Shown here one piece after another: positions 12,280 to 24,419 of a stretch of 64,000 bases of DNA; within the stretch, counting starts at the first letter, position 1, and each line of letters opens with the position of its first letter. The notes under the pieces are model-generated. The model had not been told where the DNA came from and ran no database searches. It saw only the letters and a program-made list of their open reading frames with translations. Location: positions 1 through 64,000 of the forward strand of contig JADDOH010001558.1 of assembly GCA_016648135.1 (NCBI GenBank), read 5' to 3'. The DNA comes from Agrypnia vestita. Lineage: Eukaryota > Arthropoda > Insecta > Trichoptera > Phryganeidae. The translations under genes and the position numbers were made by a program.

Positions 12280-13000
12280 GATATGAACAGTGAACAAAGC
12301 GTTCGTGAAATAACAAAGTGTTTAGGCCTACATACCAGAAAAGCATCGAGATTAGCCGCAAACTGGGAGAACAATAGGGGGCGGAACGGAGGCAACATTG
12401 GGTTCAGTAACCAATAGCGTCAATCGGGACCTGGAGGGACGAATGAACGACGGGGGCGGACATCAAAGGAGCCAATCGGCGAAAAGCCAACTGGAGGCTT
12501 CCCCTCGACTCCCCGCGACCACACCCTGGGTCGCCGGGGAGAGAATATAAGGCGAGGCCGGCCGCCAAGAAGGCAGTTGAGTAGAGTTGAGTGATGAGTT
12601 GAAGTTGGAAGCAGAAGGTGGAGAGACCAGGAACTCTAGCCTGACCCGTAAAATCGGTCCGGCCGAATACCCTGGTAACTCTCGAAGAAAGTAAGTCCGA
12701 ACGGTAGCGACCACCGAATCGGCATCGCGACGCCAGAAACGACGTATCATAAACCGCGACGCACAGTGTACCGCCGCGACGCCCAGTGACAAAAGAAGCG
12801 ACGCCCCGCTGCCGACCGCCACGACGCCGACGTCAGAAGCCGCCGACGTAGCCTGCACAGTCAGAGGACGACGCCGACGCCAGAAGCCGCCGCCCACCAC
12901 GAAGCAGCACGAAGAAGACACCTGCCGAACTCTCCGAAACAGGTTACCCCGATCTAAAGACTTTTTCTCCGCCCACCTGTTTCTACCGAAGTGTTAATTT
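12280..13000 (+). promoter_or_regulatory. GC-rich promoter-like block
   Basis: An island of high GC in AT-rich surroundings. In order on the plus strand are a CCAAT motif (aaccaatagcg, near 12409), a second (agccaatcggcg, near 12470), a TATA-like box (gagaatataagg, 12541-12552) and a possible 5' splice site (gaaagtaagtcc, near 12690). Degenerate GACGCC-rich repeats follow to about 12910. This is the arrangement of a pol II promoter and first exon. It could equally be the LTR or leader of a retroelement, since no gene or matching LTR partner is found. Open frames here are low-complexity shadows. Confidence 0.4.
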
Positions 13001-14498
13001 AATCTCGTCACCATACATTTTAGCAGTAAGATCAGATTTTTTATGTGTTTTGTCTTTTTTTCTTCCTTTGTTTATAATTTTGTCCTCTCCCTCTAAATTA
13101 GGGTTCATGTAATTTTTAAATTAGTAACCACTTTGCTGCGTCGTATGTAAGTTAAGATTAATGTTTCATGTAAATTAATTTGCTACAGTGCCCAATATAG
13201 AAACTTGTAAAATTGTTTCGATTTTATTATTTTTATATCCCTTCACCCGCCTCGAGATATCAGTGTCCTAGTCAGTCACCTGACGTTTTGATTGTACCTA
13301 GGGGATGGCGTAACCGCCGGCATACGTAGATCTGAGATCTCCCGGCCGGTTTACCACACCGTGATTTTATATCACCTCTGACCCCTCAGCCCCACCCCCC
13401 CTACTCCGGTATATCAAGCGGATCTCTTAGGTAATCAAAATTATGCATTGACGTAATGGTGAATTTAATAATTAAATAACTCCTAAGATAACAGTCAAAA
13501 TTACACAAGGAAAAAGTTCTTTATATAAATTGTAGAAAGAAAATTTTGACAAACCAAATAGGTAGGTACATGTTATGAATGAGTTTTCTTAATTATGTAA
13601 AGAAACGCACTGATTTGAATTTCGGTTAGCAGAAGATAGTAAATAGCAGTCAAATTATTTCGAAATATAATAATGTTTTGAAAAGGTTCTTAAATATTTT
13701 TTAACCACATTTCTTATAATATGCGAACAAGATTCTACTAAATTTGTCGTCATTTTATAAGAAACCGTATGATATCACTCTTTGATATCATTTATGGCAC
13801 GTCAACGTGTGGCTCGTGCGTTCTGCATGCGGGTATCATGTGTCTAACGCGCGTTGGAAAAGTGATTTCCAACGAACCCATACCCTGAGAGAATTAATTG
13901 AAACAAAAAAAAAATAGTCACGAAGAAGAACGGCAGGGAAAATCAAAAAATAAAATTGCGTATTGTAATTAATTCGAAAATTAATTAACGCAAAAAAGAA
14001 AAAATTAGGTCGTATAATAAGGTTTATTTTTTTGATTAATCAAATAATAGTTATTGTCGATATAACCGGTAATTTTGTCGATAGTAGTACTGGTCGTTGT
14101 GAAAGTAGATTTTGTTTTTATTATGAATATTACCGGTAAAAGTAAAACCTATAGTTGGTAGATTTTTTGTGGATTTTTAAATAAAAATTAAATTAAAATA
14201 AAAATTGGTAGGTAAATACGATAGCCTAGATAAATATACCGGGGGGAAGCGTCGGGGTGAACGATAAGGACGAGTTTTCCTCACTTGCAATATTACTACT
14301 ATTTTACTGTTATATTATGTGTACGCAAGATTTAGGGGCCTCTAAAATAGCAATATTTTGTAGGCATTAATGGACATTATTGATAGACACGATTTAAATA
14401 ATTAGGTGAATTCTCCAGTGTTCTGATTTTATTTCGCTTTGATTGGAAATCGGGCTGAATAATTTAATTTTTTTGTATAAGATAAATAAGATTACAAC
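13001..14498. other. Noncoding stretch before the gypsy fragment
   Basis: AT-rich, with a GC-richer patch at 13250-13420 (cctaggggatggcg ... ccggccggtttaccacacc) that resembles LTR sequence but has no partner in the window. A short hairpin (gttggaaa...tttccaac) lies near 13855-13875. No coding signal, and no LTR recognised immediately upstream of the gypsy gag. Confidence 0.45.
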
Positions 14499-15416
14499 AT
14501 GAAGCGAAAGGTGGTGACACGTAACGCGATGAATGGGCAAGGTGTAGAAAGCGCAGAAGCGGCGTTGCAGACGGAAGACAGGGCGGACCCTGAAGATATA
14601 CGGCAGCCCGCGTGCACCCCAAAGGTACTTGAAGACCATTTCAGCGGGTTGGCCGAAGAAGATCCTGAGATTTTTATCTGAGCATGTGAAGCTTTCTTCA
14701 GGGCTACAGGATGCGCCGCCATCACACAGGTGGAGAAGGCCGCACAGCGTCTAAAGGGAGAAGCGAGATCCTGGTGGCTGCCGCATTCTGGTGGACGCTG
14801 GACATGGGCGGACTTCGGTGCTCAGCTGCGCCAACGCTACGGGATGGAGGCGGCCAGGTCCAGCCTTCTAGTCAGCCTATACGGCGACTACCAGAACGAC
14901 GGAGAGAGCGGGATTAGCTTCCTGCAGCGGAAGAAAATGGTCCATGAGCGGCTGCACGGAGACAAGTCCCTGGACGGAGCGTGCCCGGACCTGATCGCAT
15001 TAATGAGGCCAAAGTACAGGGAGCTGCTAGAAGTAGGCCTCGTTTTCGGAAATTACACGTTTGAAACACTGAAGGCCAGGGTTTCGGCGATGGACTTCCT
15101 AAGGGAGCCACTCTTCGGAAGGCAAAGCCATCCACATGAAGGTAATGCCGTGATGCTGCCGCTCCAGCCGCCTCGGCGAGAGCAGGCACTGGAGCCGGCA
15201 GCGAGGAAGGAACAGCGCCAGCAGCAGCCAGTGGCGCAGTGGTCTAGGGGACGCCAACCATGGCAGGAGCCCTTACCACGGTGCCAGTACTGTCCAGGGA
15301 GGCACCTCAACAAAGATTGCCGCGAAAGGAATGAGTTCCTGGAGCGAAGGGCGGGAAACGCGCAACGCCCAGGCGGGAACTGGAACAGTGGCCCAGCCCA
15401 GGGCAGGCGTCAGTAG
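14499..15416 (+). pseudogene. Ty3/gypsy Gag, interrupted by TGA
   Basis: The frame runs from ATG 14499 with a TGA at 14679-14681, then continues in the same frame to TAG 15414-15416. The inverted copy has Gly at the stop position (FIGACEAFF), so a single GGA to TGA change explains it. Conserved Gag core motifs are VLEDHFSGLAEEDP, GEARSWWLPHSGGRWTWADF, and ARSSLLVSLYGD with FLQRK. A CCHC zinc knuckle is visible (CQYCPGRHLNKDC) near the C-terminus, for RNA packaging. It would be about 305 residues without the stop. Confidence 0.85.
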
Positions 15417-15424
15417 AAAAGGAT

Positions 15425-17252
15425 GTGCCACCCAATCGACAGATCCCTAAGGACCTGAAGATCGATGATGATAACAGGGACGAAGACAGCAATCGGGTAG
15501 TGGAGTGGGCGGATGACGCAATGCGGTCACCGCTGCCCACGGCCAGGATGGCAACGCGAGTGATGTTTACCTGTACCGCGTTACTAATATTTGTGCTGCA
15601 TGAAGTTTTTAAGATAGCAGTGGAGACTTTTACTCGTGCAGTACAAAATATCGAAGCGAATAGTGAAGAGTGTTCGGAGAAAAACAATAAGTTAGAAAAA
15701 CCAGGAGAAAACGCAAGGGATACCACAGCGTGCGTACCGGAAGTGGAATGTCACACAACTTCCGGCCCGCGTTCCGTTTTACCGCGGATGAGAGTGACAG
15801 TGGATGGACAAGAGTGTGAGGCACTGGTGGATTCAGCAGCTTCACACAACCTGATTAGGGTGGAGCTGGTGCCACGCCAGCAGCAGCAGCGCGCTAGAGC
15901 AGATAAACCTGGCAGATTCTGGGACGACAATGGAAATTTTGGCAACCGCTACTTTACCTCTGGCCATCGCCGGGAACAGGTATTCGGAAGAGTTCCTCGT
16001 AGTAGAAGGGCTTTGGGAGAAGGTTATATTGGGAAACGGATGGTTGACCAGCCAACGGGCGGTGGTCGATTTCTACCGAGGTTGTCTCATTTCGGCGTAC
16101 AAGAGAGGATGACCACCCACTTATTGGCCGCTAGGCAGCGAGCAGACACAAAGGGGGCAGAGCTGCCCAAGATCCCGACGCTACCAACGAACGAAAGCCG
16201 GGAGCTGGCAAAACTGCTCGAAGAGTTTAAGGAGATATTCACCCCATACGCTGGACCGGCTCCTTTACAGCCACATGTTATTAAATTCAGCGATGACAAG
16301 CCGATCCGTATGGCACCGCACCGTTTGTCAGACATCAAGAAGAGAAAGCTTTATGAGCAGCTCGAAGGGATGTTGGCAGACGGGGTGATAGAAGCAAGCC
16401 GATCACCGTATTGCTTCCCCGTGGTGATGGCCCCGAAGAAGGGCAAGGACGAATACAGATTCTGCGTGGATTACCGGCGTCTCAACGATGTCACTGTGGG
16501 AGAGATTTCGCCACTGCCGGTAATTCACGAGACGTTGAAGGACCTGGGGACTGCCAAGATATTCAGCACCCTGGATTTGAAAAAGGGATATTGGCAAGTA
16601 CCAATGGCACCCGAGTCGAAACACCTGACAGCATTTGCTACCCCTGATGGTGCATGCTATCAGTTTAGGGTGCTGCCATTTGGCTTGAAGGGAAGCGCGG
16701 GTACCTTCCAACGACTAATGTGCCAGGAAGTCCTTGCAGGGTACCTAAGGAGTTTCTGTCTGGTGTACATGGACGATGTGATAGTATATTCACCCGACTG
16801 GAAAACGCATTTGTACCACCTGAGGCTGGTGTTTGAGCGTTTCCAGCAGTTTCAGCTCCGGTATGCCCCTGATAAATGCACCCTAGCAGCAGACAGCATA
16901 GAATATCTAGGACCCCAACAGGAAATCAACCGCAGGCTGTACACGAAGACGCCATTGCTGCCGCTGCTCCACCCCGAACGAGGAAAGAATTGCGCGCCTT
17001 CATGGGCCTCTGCAACTGGCTTAGGGAGTACGTGCCTAGGTTTGCTGAAACGGCAGCTCCGATGACAGACCTGCTAAGTCCTAAGAAGCCATTCAAGTGG
17101 TCACCACAAGCTCAGGAGGCAATGCAACGAGTACAACGGGCATTAACTGGCCCATTATCTTTAGCAAGACCAGATGTATCACGCGAGTTCGTGGTACAGA
17201 CTGACGCGAGCAAGTTGGGAGTGGCCGCTGTGCTGTACCAAGCTCGGGACGA
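15425..17252 (+). pseudogene. Ty3/gypsy Pol: protease, RT, start of RNase H
   Basis: The N-terminal part has a short hydrophobic stretch (TCTALLIFVLHEVF) and an aspartic protease core with LVDSAASHN, where Ala replaces the usual Gly of D-[ST]-G. A frame slip near 15900 moves the protease's second half (ILGNGWLTSQRAVVDF) to another frame, and a second slip near 16090 returns. RT motifs are clear: FCVDYRRLNDVT, FSTLDLKKGYWQV, LPFGLKGSAGTFQRLM and the catalytic CLVYMDDVIVYS. A further frameshift near 16910 leads to the connection region (RAFMGLCNWLREYVPRF) and RNase H (VVQTDASKLGVAAVLYQ), which is cut off at about 17252. Inactive. Confidence 0.87.
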
Positions 17253-17259
17253 CGCCAGA

Positions 17260-18026
17260 ACCCTCATCGCCGCCCCGGATTCTGCCAGGTTTATCCGCTC
17301 TAGGGGACAATCCAGGAGCTGCTGGTGGGGCACCAGGCCCGCCCGCACCAGGTTGTGTGAGGCGGCAGAGTCCACCAGCGCCTCGTACTCCCGCCCCGAT
17401 ATCGTCATCCTCACTCGCGGTAACGTAGAACGCAGGCCGGGAGTCGCGTGACATTCCGCCCCCGGCCCGCACGCGGTGTTATTTCCCGCGAGCACACTCG
17501 GTTTGTAACCGTCCCTCTCGGAACACGGTTCGCTGTTCGCGATACATTGTGCTACACGAGAAAAAGTCTCTACCACTGTGTTGCAAACGTCGTGCAGCAC
17601 AAGTACCAGCAGTACGACGCAGGCGAACACCACTCGCGTCGTTGTCCCGGCGATGGGCAGCAGTGACCGCTTTGCGTAGTCCGCCCACTCTGCCACCCGT
17701 TCGTTGTGATGGTTATCGCGCTCCGCGCATGCGACCGTCCCCTGCGTGGTCGCCGTAGCGGCGGGCACCGAAACCCGCATGGTCTCGGTGGCTCGTTCCA
17801 CATCCCGGTCGACCAGCTTGCTCCCGCCCTCGTCGGTTACTGGCTGCGGCCCTGGGCGGGCCCGCGTCCGCCGCGGGACCCCGCCCGGGCGATTCCCGTT
17901 TCCCATCGTCTGCGCGAGGTATGCATTTCTCTCCGTGCAGTCCCGGTTGAAGTGCCTCCCAGGGCAGTTATAGCATGTCGGGAGCCCCCCTCGCAGTTGG
18001 AGTTCCCTAGGCGGGGGCACCACCAC
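17260..18026 (-). pseudogene. Ty3/gypsy Gag knuckle and protease (inverted copy)
   Basis: It contains the CCHC knuckle CYNCPGRHFNRDC, a linker with VAEWADYAKRSLLPIAG, a hydrophobic stretch (VFACVVLLVLVLHDV) and the protease motif LVDSAASHNLVRAGLVP. The same linker and hydrophobic segment occur in the plus copy. Homology ends near INLAESGAAMRV. Codons beyond it, down to 17112, are antisense of the other copy's RNase H. Gag and protease share one frame here, suggesting the family's ancestor had a fused gag-pol. Confidence 0.8.
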
Positions 18027-18129
18027 CTGGGCCTGGCGCCAGTTGCTCCTGCCTGGTGGCTCCGGTGCTTGCAGCTTCCGCGGCTGCTGGTAGCGGACCG
18101 CTGCTGGTGGCGCTTGGTGCCCCGGCTGC

Positions 18130-18870
18130 TCATGCTGCTCCCGCCCTTGGCGGCCTATCAGGAGCTCCTGGCGCTCCAGAGGCCTCCCGAACAGGGGCTC
18201 CCATGGGAAGGATAGACGAGACCCGCGCCTTCAGGGTCTCGAAGGTGTAGGTACCAAAGACTAGATCCGCCTCGAGGACGTCTCGGTACCTTGGCCTCAT
18301 CAGGGCGATGATGTCGGGGCACGCCCCTTCCATTGGTTCGGCTCCGTGCAGCCTCTCGTACACCAGTTGCTTCCGCTGGAGGAAGCTGACGCCGCTCTTG
18401 TCTCCGTGTTGCGGGTCTCCGTACAGGCTGACCAGCAGCGAGGACCTGGCTGCCTTTACGCCGTAGCGCTGGCGTAGTTGGGCGCTGAACTCCGCCCACG
18501 TCCAGCGTCCGCCCGAGTGTGGTCGCCACCACTGGCGAGCTTCGCCCCTCAGGCGTTGGGTGGCCTTCTTCACTTGGGTGACTGCCGCGCAGCCCACCGC
18601 CTGGAAGAATGCCTCGCACGCTCCTATGAACGGCTCGGGGTCCTCCTCGGCCAGCCCACTGAAGTGGTCCTCCAGGACCCTCGGCACGCATGTTTGCCGC
18701 TGCATGGTGCCGGCGTCTGCAAAGCGCTCGGGCCGTTCGTCTGTCTGCAGACCTGCGTCGACGCCCTCGGCGTTCGCTCCGTTCATGTTGCCGCGGGTTG
18801 TGGCCCTCTTGCTCACCTCGCGTATATGGGACCCTTTACACGTCCCTTCGGTATACGCGAAATTGGACAA
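18130..18870 (-). pseudogene. Ty3/gypsy Gag core (inverted copy)
   Basis: The likely ATG is at about 18786 (MNGANAEGVDAG). The preceding codons are leader. Core motifs are VLEDHFSGLAEEDPEPFIG, RGEARQWWRPHSGGRW and AARSSLLVSLYGD, plus MRPRYRDVLEADLVFGTY. This copy keeps the Gly that is a stop codon in the plus copy. A frameshift near 18130-18180 separates it from the knuckle/protease segment. Confidence 0.82.
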
Positions 18871-18879
18871 CTAACCCCG

Positions 18880-19109
18880 CAAAGCTAGAACGCGACGAAG
18901 TCTCGGCAGCCTTATATCACGTCTTACTTTCTCTATGCTCACGTCAGTGTATGTGTTCGCGATCTGTCAAAGTCGGAGTCGGCTCGGGGCAAGCAAGATG
19001 TCGGCTTTTTTCCTTTCTTTATTATTAAACTAAGCTCAACCGCAGGATAAAGACATCACCAACATTCTTACAATTTGTTTCCGCCGGCGCCGAAACGGCG
19101 TCCGTCACA
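18880..19109 (-). repeat. Probable gypsy 5' LTR and leader
   Basis: On the minus strand it begins TGTGACGGACGCCGTTTCGG, a common gypsy-type LTR start, and contains a TATA-like gatataagg upstream of gag. The inner LTR end and primer-binding site could not be set. No second copy is in the window. Confidence 0.5.
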
Positions 19110-19317
19110 ACTCCAAAAATGCGTGGCAGAAATCTGATGTTATTCGATCTATTATGACGTGAGGTTCTGATGCTTCCATCAGAACTCCTCGTCACCACCA
19201 GTTTTGCTCAGTCGGAGAAGAATGAGACTCACCTTACTTCTATATTTCAAACTCAGGGTATTTCTGGTGTCGTGTACGCTGCACTTCAGCTGTCTCTCAC
19301 TTTAACATATTTTAAGT

Positions 19318-20462
19318 TGCAACAGTTCAATGACAAGGGTTATACAACGAAACATTTTTTAGTTAACATGTGAATTTATTCAAATGAATTTTTAACAGAA
19401 ATTAATAGTGCCACAGAAGGTGACAATTTTTCAGGAAGTATTTTTGGGAATTTTGCACATCGAAATCCTTTTTTTTACAATAAATAGAGGTGAAAATTTA
19501 ATTTACCGCCCCTCGACATCAGCGCTAGCGGCCGCGTTATACAAGGATGGAAAAGACAGTGGAAACTAAATACTTTTATACTACTAGCGGTGACGCAGCG
19601 CTGGTGTCGGAAACGCTGGCAATCACATTCTGTAGATTCAATTAACATCTGGTCAAAATTTCTATATCAGATTTTAAAACAATGAAGCTACAATAGGCTG
19701 TTCGAATACATTCGCTTGGTGACAACGATTTCAGATAACATGTCACAATTTCTGGCACAAACACCGCTTCCGCACGTAGTTAGCAATGTTCCCTTTTTTA
19801 AAAAACAGCACGACCGATGCACTTGTTCTATTATTTACGGAGCCAGATAACACCCAGCTCGCTCCCGGCGTGATGTGAAGTTGATGATTAAAAAGAATTG
19901 GAATACCAGGCATGTCGTGGTCTTCACTTTACTGGCCTTGCATCTGAAGCAGGATTGCTCCCTTATGGGTCCAGAGAACAACCCCGTCCCGAGGCTTTGG
20001 GCTGCCGATGCAGATGACTTCCGGAACATCATCTCTGCAGCTGCCCCCCAGGCGTTGCAAGGGAACGAAACGCTGGCGTGGAAGGACCCTCTGTAAGAAA
20101 GACATTATTAAACAACCAATCATGTAATTTCACAAGTTATCTTTATGCCACTTCAAATTGCGTCTCTCGGAATGAGCTTACCTTTTAACACGAGGGTTCA
20201 CAGGAAGGCTCACATCTTGCGTGCCGAAGTGTCAAATTTCGAATGCGCCATTTCGTAATATCGTCCCGCCGTTCGCGACCGCTGTGAAACTATCTGCAGT
20301 AGACCAAAGACATTTATTTTTTCCCATAGAGTATTCGCGGTACCTACGCGGTTAGAAATCAATTTTGGTGCAGATATTTGGTGCGGGGATGGATAAATTC
20401 ATTTCACAGATGAATTGAATTGATGAATGAATGAATTCATCAACAGAGGTTGCTACGTCACA
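19318..20462 (-). repeat. Left copy of the 1.15-kb direct repeat
   Basis: Near-identical to 31595-32774 over almost its whole length. It lacks about 39 bases present near 32346-32384 and differs at its right end (about 20407-20445), where a tgaatgaat-type microrepeat replaces other sequence. A 74-codon frame (19875-20096) is conserved in the other copy only through nucleotide identity and is not credible as a gene. Confidence 0.85.
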
Positions 20463-20475
20463 TACCTCCTCCCCC

Positions 20476-23400
20476 AATTAATTTTGACGGTCAGCATGAA
20501 CGGAAAAATTTATCCAACAACTATCTCTGTTAGGAACCATGAGATCACGCAACTTGAAGTAACATTAACAAATACATCTCTTACATCTTCAATTAACTAC
20601 ATGACACGTAATACAACATTTCCCATATTAAATTTGACAAATCGTAAGTTTACTCCCTTATACCCCAGTATCAGACAGAATCACAAGTGTGTTCTCTTAA
20701 ATTCTTTTAAAGAAATATCTCTTATACACCACTTCTCGTTAAAGATCATGAAAACATTCTTTATACAATAGTTAAATTACAACACATAAATAGTTATTTC
20801 ATTCCAAGCATACGAGCGATCACTGCGGATTCAACGTATCGTATGTTTGGAAGAAACACTGGAACAATCTTACTTGAGTGTCTGCCTTGCCCTGCACCAA
20901 CAGCAACTTTAATCATAATTACAAGCTTATTAATACAATTAATATTTCAACAGAACCACACAGTGGTTCACAGATGCGGGAGGATGTGTACCTGCGGAGA
21001 TTTCGAACTGCAACAAAAGGATCAAAACAATTTACATAATCATTTTATAACTCGGTTAATATTAACATCACTTTACCCGAAGCATATCTAAGCCTCACTA
21101 AAACAGAACGGCATGCTATACCACATTCCACACTGACGACACACAGTTCCACACAGACGATCTTTATCCATCCAACCGCTGTCGGAATACAATATAAGCG
21201 CAAGATTCAGCCATGCGCGCATTGATGCTGCACATTTCCAGCCGTACGATCTGCCTCGTCAGAAAACATTCCACGGACATCGTTTGAAGAAATCATCCTA
21301 TTGGTTGTCGCGTTCCTTATATCTTGAACCGACAAACAATAACAATACACGGTGTCGTCAACAACCAAAAGCTATGCTGCATGCCCTTCCGTTGATGAAG
21401 AAGTTATTGTGGTAACATGAATCGGACGCTGATCGTCCGATTCATGTTACCACAATAACTTCACTCACTACGTATACCGTGCCACTTCGTTTGGCATTGT
21501 ACACCTAACCATTTCCACTTTGTATACGGCATCTACTCCCTGCTGTACACGACATTTACATATCGTATGTGCGAGATCTGCTTTTCCTCACACACACTGA
21601 AACAAAATCTTACTCGACTACTATAATTATCTACCGCACACTATCTCCCTCAACAAAAGATGACTTGACACTCTCTCCGAAGCTGACTGTGCACGACTTC
21701 CTAAAAAATACTATTTCCCATAAAATTGACTTTTCTTAAAGCCTTGTATCAAAACTAAAACTAAACAGCCAATTCTTAAACCTTATGAAATCGCAATCTT
21801 AATCTACTTGGCATGCTTAACTTTTCATTATACTTATTCATTAACACATCTCCTCATTATAAGAAGCCATCTCACTATAGATTTTCTCACTACAAAATCG
21901 TTTAACTGACACAACCTCCCATACGCTGAACCATAACATTTAAAACTTAACAAAGCAAGTTGTCTAGTCCGTTAAGCTAGAAGAACGTCTTTCAGAATGA
22001 AGATGGACCCATCACCTTTCATACAAAAAGAATTTCCCTCAATTTTTCATCCTCATACAAAAGAAGGCAACGCTCATCCTTGAATGAGACTTCCAACAAT
22101 CTGGAGGTAGACCCTATACGAGCAGGCTGGAAGAAGTCTCCCACTGACCTTCACTTCTGTATAAAAATAAATAAAACTTGTTCCATATTCTCATCGTTGG
22201 ATATGCACCATTCATATACATGAACATATTACCGAACAGCCTAAGTGCTCAAATCGATCTGAGACTAGATAATAGAATAAAGAATAGGGGAGACTGAGAT
22301 AAGTCTCAGTCTCGTGAACTACGGTTACTGAACCATATGTGAGTTTAACATTGATGGTTTAGACTCTTAAGCTGCTAACACATAGCCGTGTCTCTGGTGG
22401 TTTCGCGCCCACCTTAACACTTGCCGTTACAGTGAAAGACTTTCTGAGATCAATGTTTAACCTAGTTTTCACGCATTCAATATCGATGCTCACTATATAG
22501 CAACGCCACTATTTCGGTCCGATCTTAAATGATCCGCATACATGACAGGGCAAACACATCCAACAACTCGTTCATCGCTTTTCACCCACAACAACCCAAA
22601 CATAGCAGAACGTCGTACTCCTGAACCAACTGAGCTAAGTGCGGGTGAAAGCAAGGACCCGACAGATTAATTTCTTTAGACTCGCATAATCGACCCAAAA
22701 ACGAGTGTTGTTATCTAATCTATTATAACAAAAATTACTTACATCATCACTCGCTAACTATAACTATGCTCCTTATAACTCCTCTCATACACTGAAATGT
22801 GTCGCACGTGGATGGTGCCTCATCCCGACTACCATGCATTTCATCTTACATCCTTATTATCTGCTCCCTACCATTTCACTATCATCGCCTGCATGAAAGC
22901 TTGAACTAATATTTCTTTTTCTTAAAATAAAAAACGAAATTCAAACTTCTACAAATCTAAAGAAAATTTTAGTTCAATATTCTGAATGATTGAGTACCGC
23001 TGGTACCCCTTGCACAAATAAAACAAATTCAAATAAATATTCTTGTTCCGGAATTTATGTCAATTTGCTCTAATTATTCAAACAATTAAACTACAATTTA
23101 TTAAGAACATTAGATTCCTCTGGCCACATTTGCCCATGAAGTCTGCTATACAATAAGCAGAACAAATCAAATATACAAGAATTACTCAAGTTGTTCTATC
23201 CAGGAACAAAATTATTTTAAGCTTTTCTCATCTTTTTATATATAAAATAACTAATCCTCTCATACACGCTAAGATGAAAGAAAAGCTCATCTAACTTATC
23301 CTTGGATCTAACCTCTGCATACAGGTCAATGTAGATTTCGTTCAAAATCTCCATCAAGTAAACAGAATTTTAATACTAGTATACAAGATAAAACACTTTA

Positions 23401-24419
23401 TTAGATTGCTTCAGATATCAATATATCAAACATTAGACTTTTGATCCATTAAAGTTAAAACATGTTCATTGATCTTGGCAAGGACCTTTGGCATACTACT
23501 AATTAGACACTTATGTCTCCGAACAGTATCTAACTAAAAAAAACGTATTTCACCTTTATAGTGGCCCTATTTTAATTTGAATGAAGTATGAGAGAAAAAC
23601 AATATTCCACAGTTCGCGCTATGTCAAAGTGTTCAACCCCATACACCGCACATTAATTCACTAGGCAATTTATAGGCCATTTCGCACACAAATTTAGTAT
23701 GGAAATAAATATAGCAACATCGGTATCTACGAATTTTCCTTTCACATTATTATTAGATATTCGTATTTGTCTAACGGGACAAATAACCGAACACAAACGA
23801 CTCATATATAGATAATACAATACACGCTCCTTCTCCACGTTCCGTGTCTCCTTATCCTATTTGTAAGGGAACACCACGCGACAGAAAGAGCAAGCATGCA
23901 CTTCTTTTAGCTCTACAATTCATTCTAAAAGGTCATCATGGTTACCCCCACTCAGCTCGCCTTCCGACTCTTCTCAAAGACAACATCAAGTGGAAATAAC
24001 CTGACCACCATACAGCTTATTCCTTTATCAATAGATTCTTATCTTCTTTATTTTACATAGGGATGTATTAACCCATATAACATTTTAGCAATTGGCAATA
24101 TTGCACCACAAACTTGATATCTGGTATCGCTCATGTCACTCAAAGCAGGCGTCATCACCTAAATTGATCAATGCGACACAGCCGGTAGCAGATATCATTA
24201 TAGAACATCCTTCTCGTATTTCCACATTGAAACCGAGGTTAGTAGAGACGTGCACTGTTCTCCGCCAACCCGTTGACGATTGAGTCCGGAACACTCAAAC
24301 GTCATACTACTCGATGTGACCGTGCGAGAAAGGCAAGGCAACTTAAAATGTCAGACCCATCTCTGCGTCCAAAACAACTATTCACCAACTACATACATTC
24401 ATATAAACTTATTTCGCGT
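20476..24419. other. G-poor noncoding interior, left part
   Basis: No convincing ORF on either strand. The plus strand is strongly C over G (for example 22741-22800 has 4 G and 18 C). It contains a 29-bp perfect hairpin at 21400-21462. Open frames here are short and biased to Thr/Ile/Asn/Ser, as expected from composition. Confidence 0.6.
21400..21462. repeat. Perfect 29-bp hairpin
   Basis: Arms 21400-21428 and 21434-21462 are exact reverse complements with a 5-base loop (ctgat). The palindrome starts gaagttattgtgg. Confidence 0.9.

Larger units (their letters stand above)
14499..17252 (+). mobile_element. Ty3/gypsy fragment: gag, protease, RT, start of RNase H
   Basis: The plus-strand gene order gag-PR-RT-RH is that of Ty3/gypsy. 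The element stops abruptly at about 17252 within RNase H and abuts an inverted, related copy. No LTR was found at its left end. Integrase and the 3' LTR are missing. Confidence 0.87.
17252..19109 (-). mobile_element. Second Ty3/gypsy fragment, inverted: LTR, gag, protease start
   Basis: It reads right to left: an LTR-like block starting TGTGACGGACGCCG at 19109, a TATA-like gatataagg near 18915, leader, gag, then protease. It ends at about 17252 just after the protease active-site region. Protein similarity to the plus-strand fragment is clear but far from identity, so the two are diverged copies rather than a recent inverted duplication. Confidence 0.83.

Noticed and set aside
12463..12921. 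152-codon minus-strand frame
   Set aside because: Antisense of the GC-rich promoter-like block with low-complexity Val/Ala/Ser/Arg. No domain seen.
17179..18888. Numerous 60-170-codon frames on both strands
   Set aside because: High-GC gypsy sequence has few stops. Only the gag and gag-pol frames match known proteins.
19170..19373. 67-codon frame next to the repeat start
   Set aside because: Crosses the boundary of the 1.15-kb repeat. A small hairpin at 19160-19192 (gaggttctgatg/catcagaactcctc) is noted, but no function is supported.
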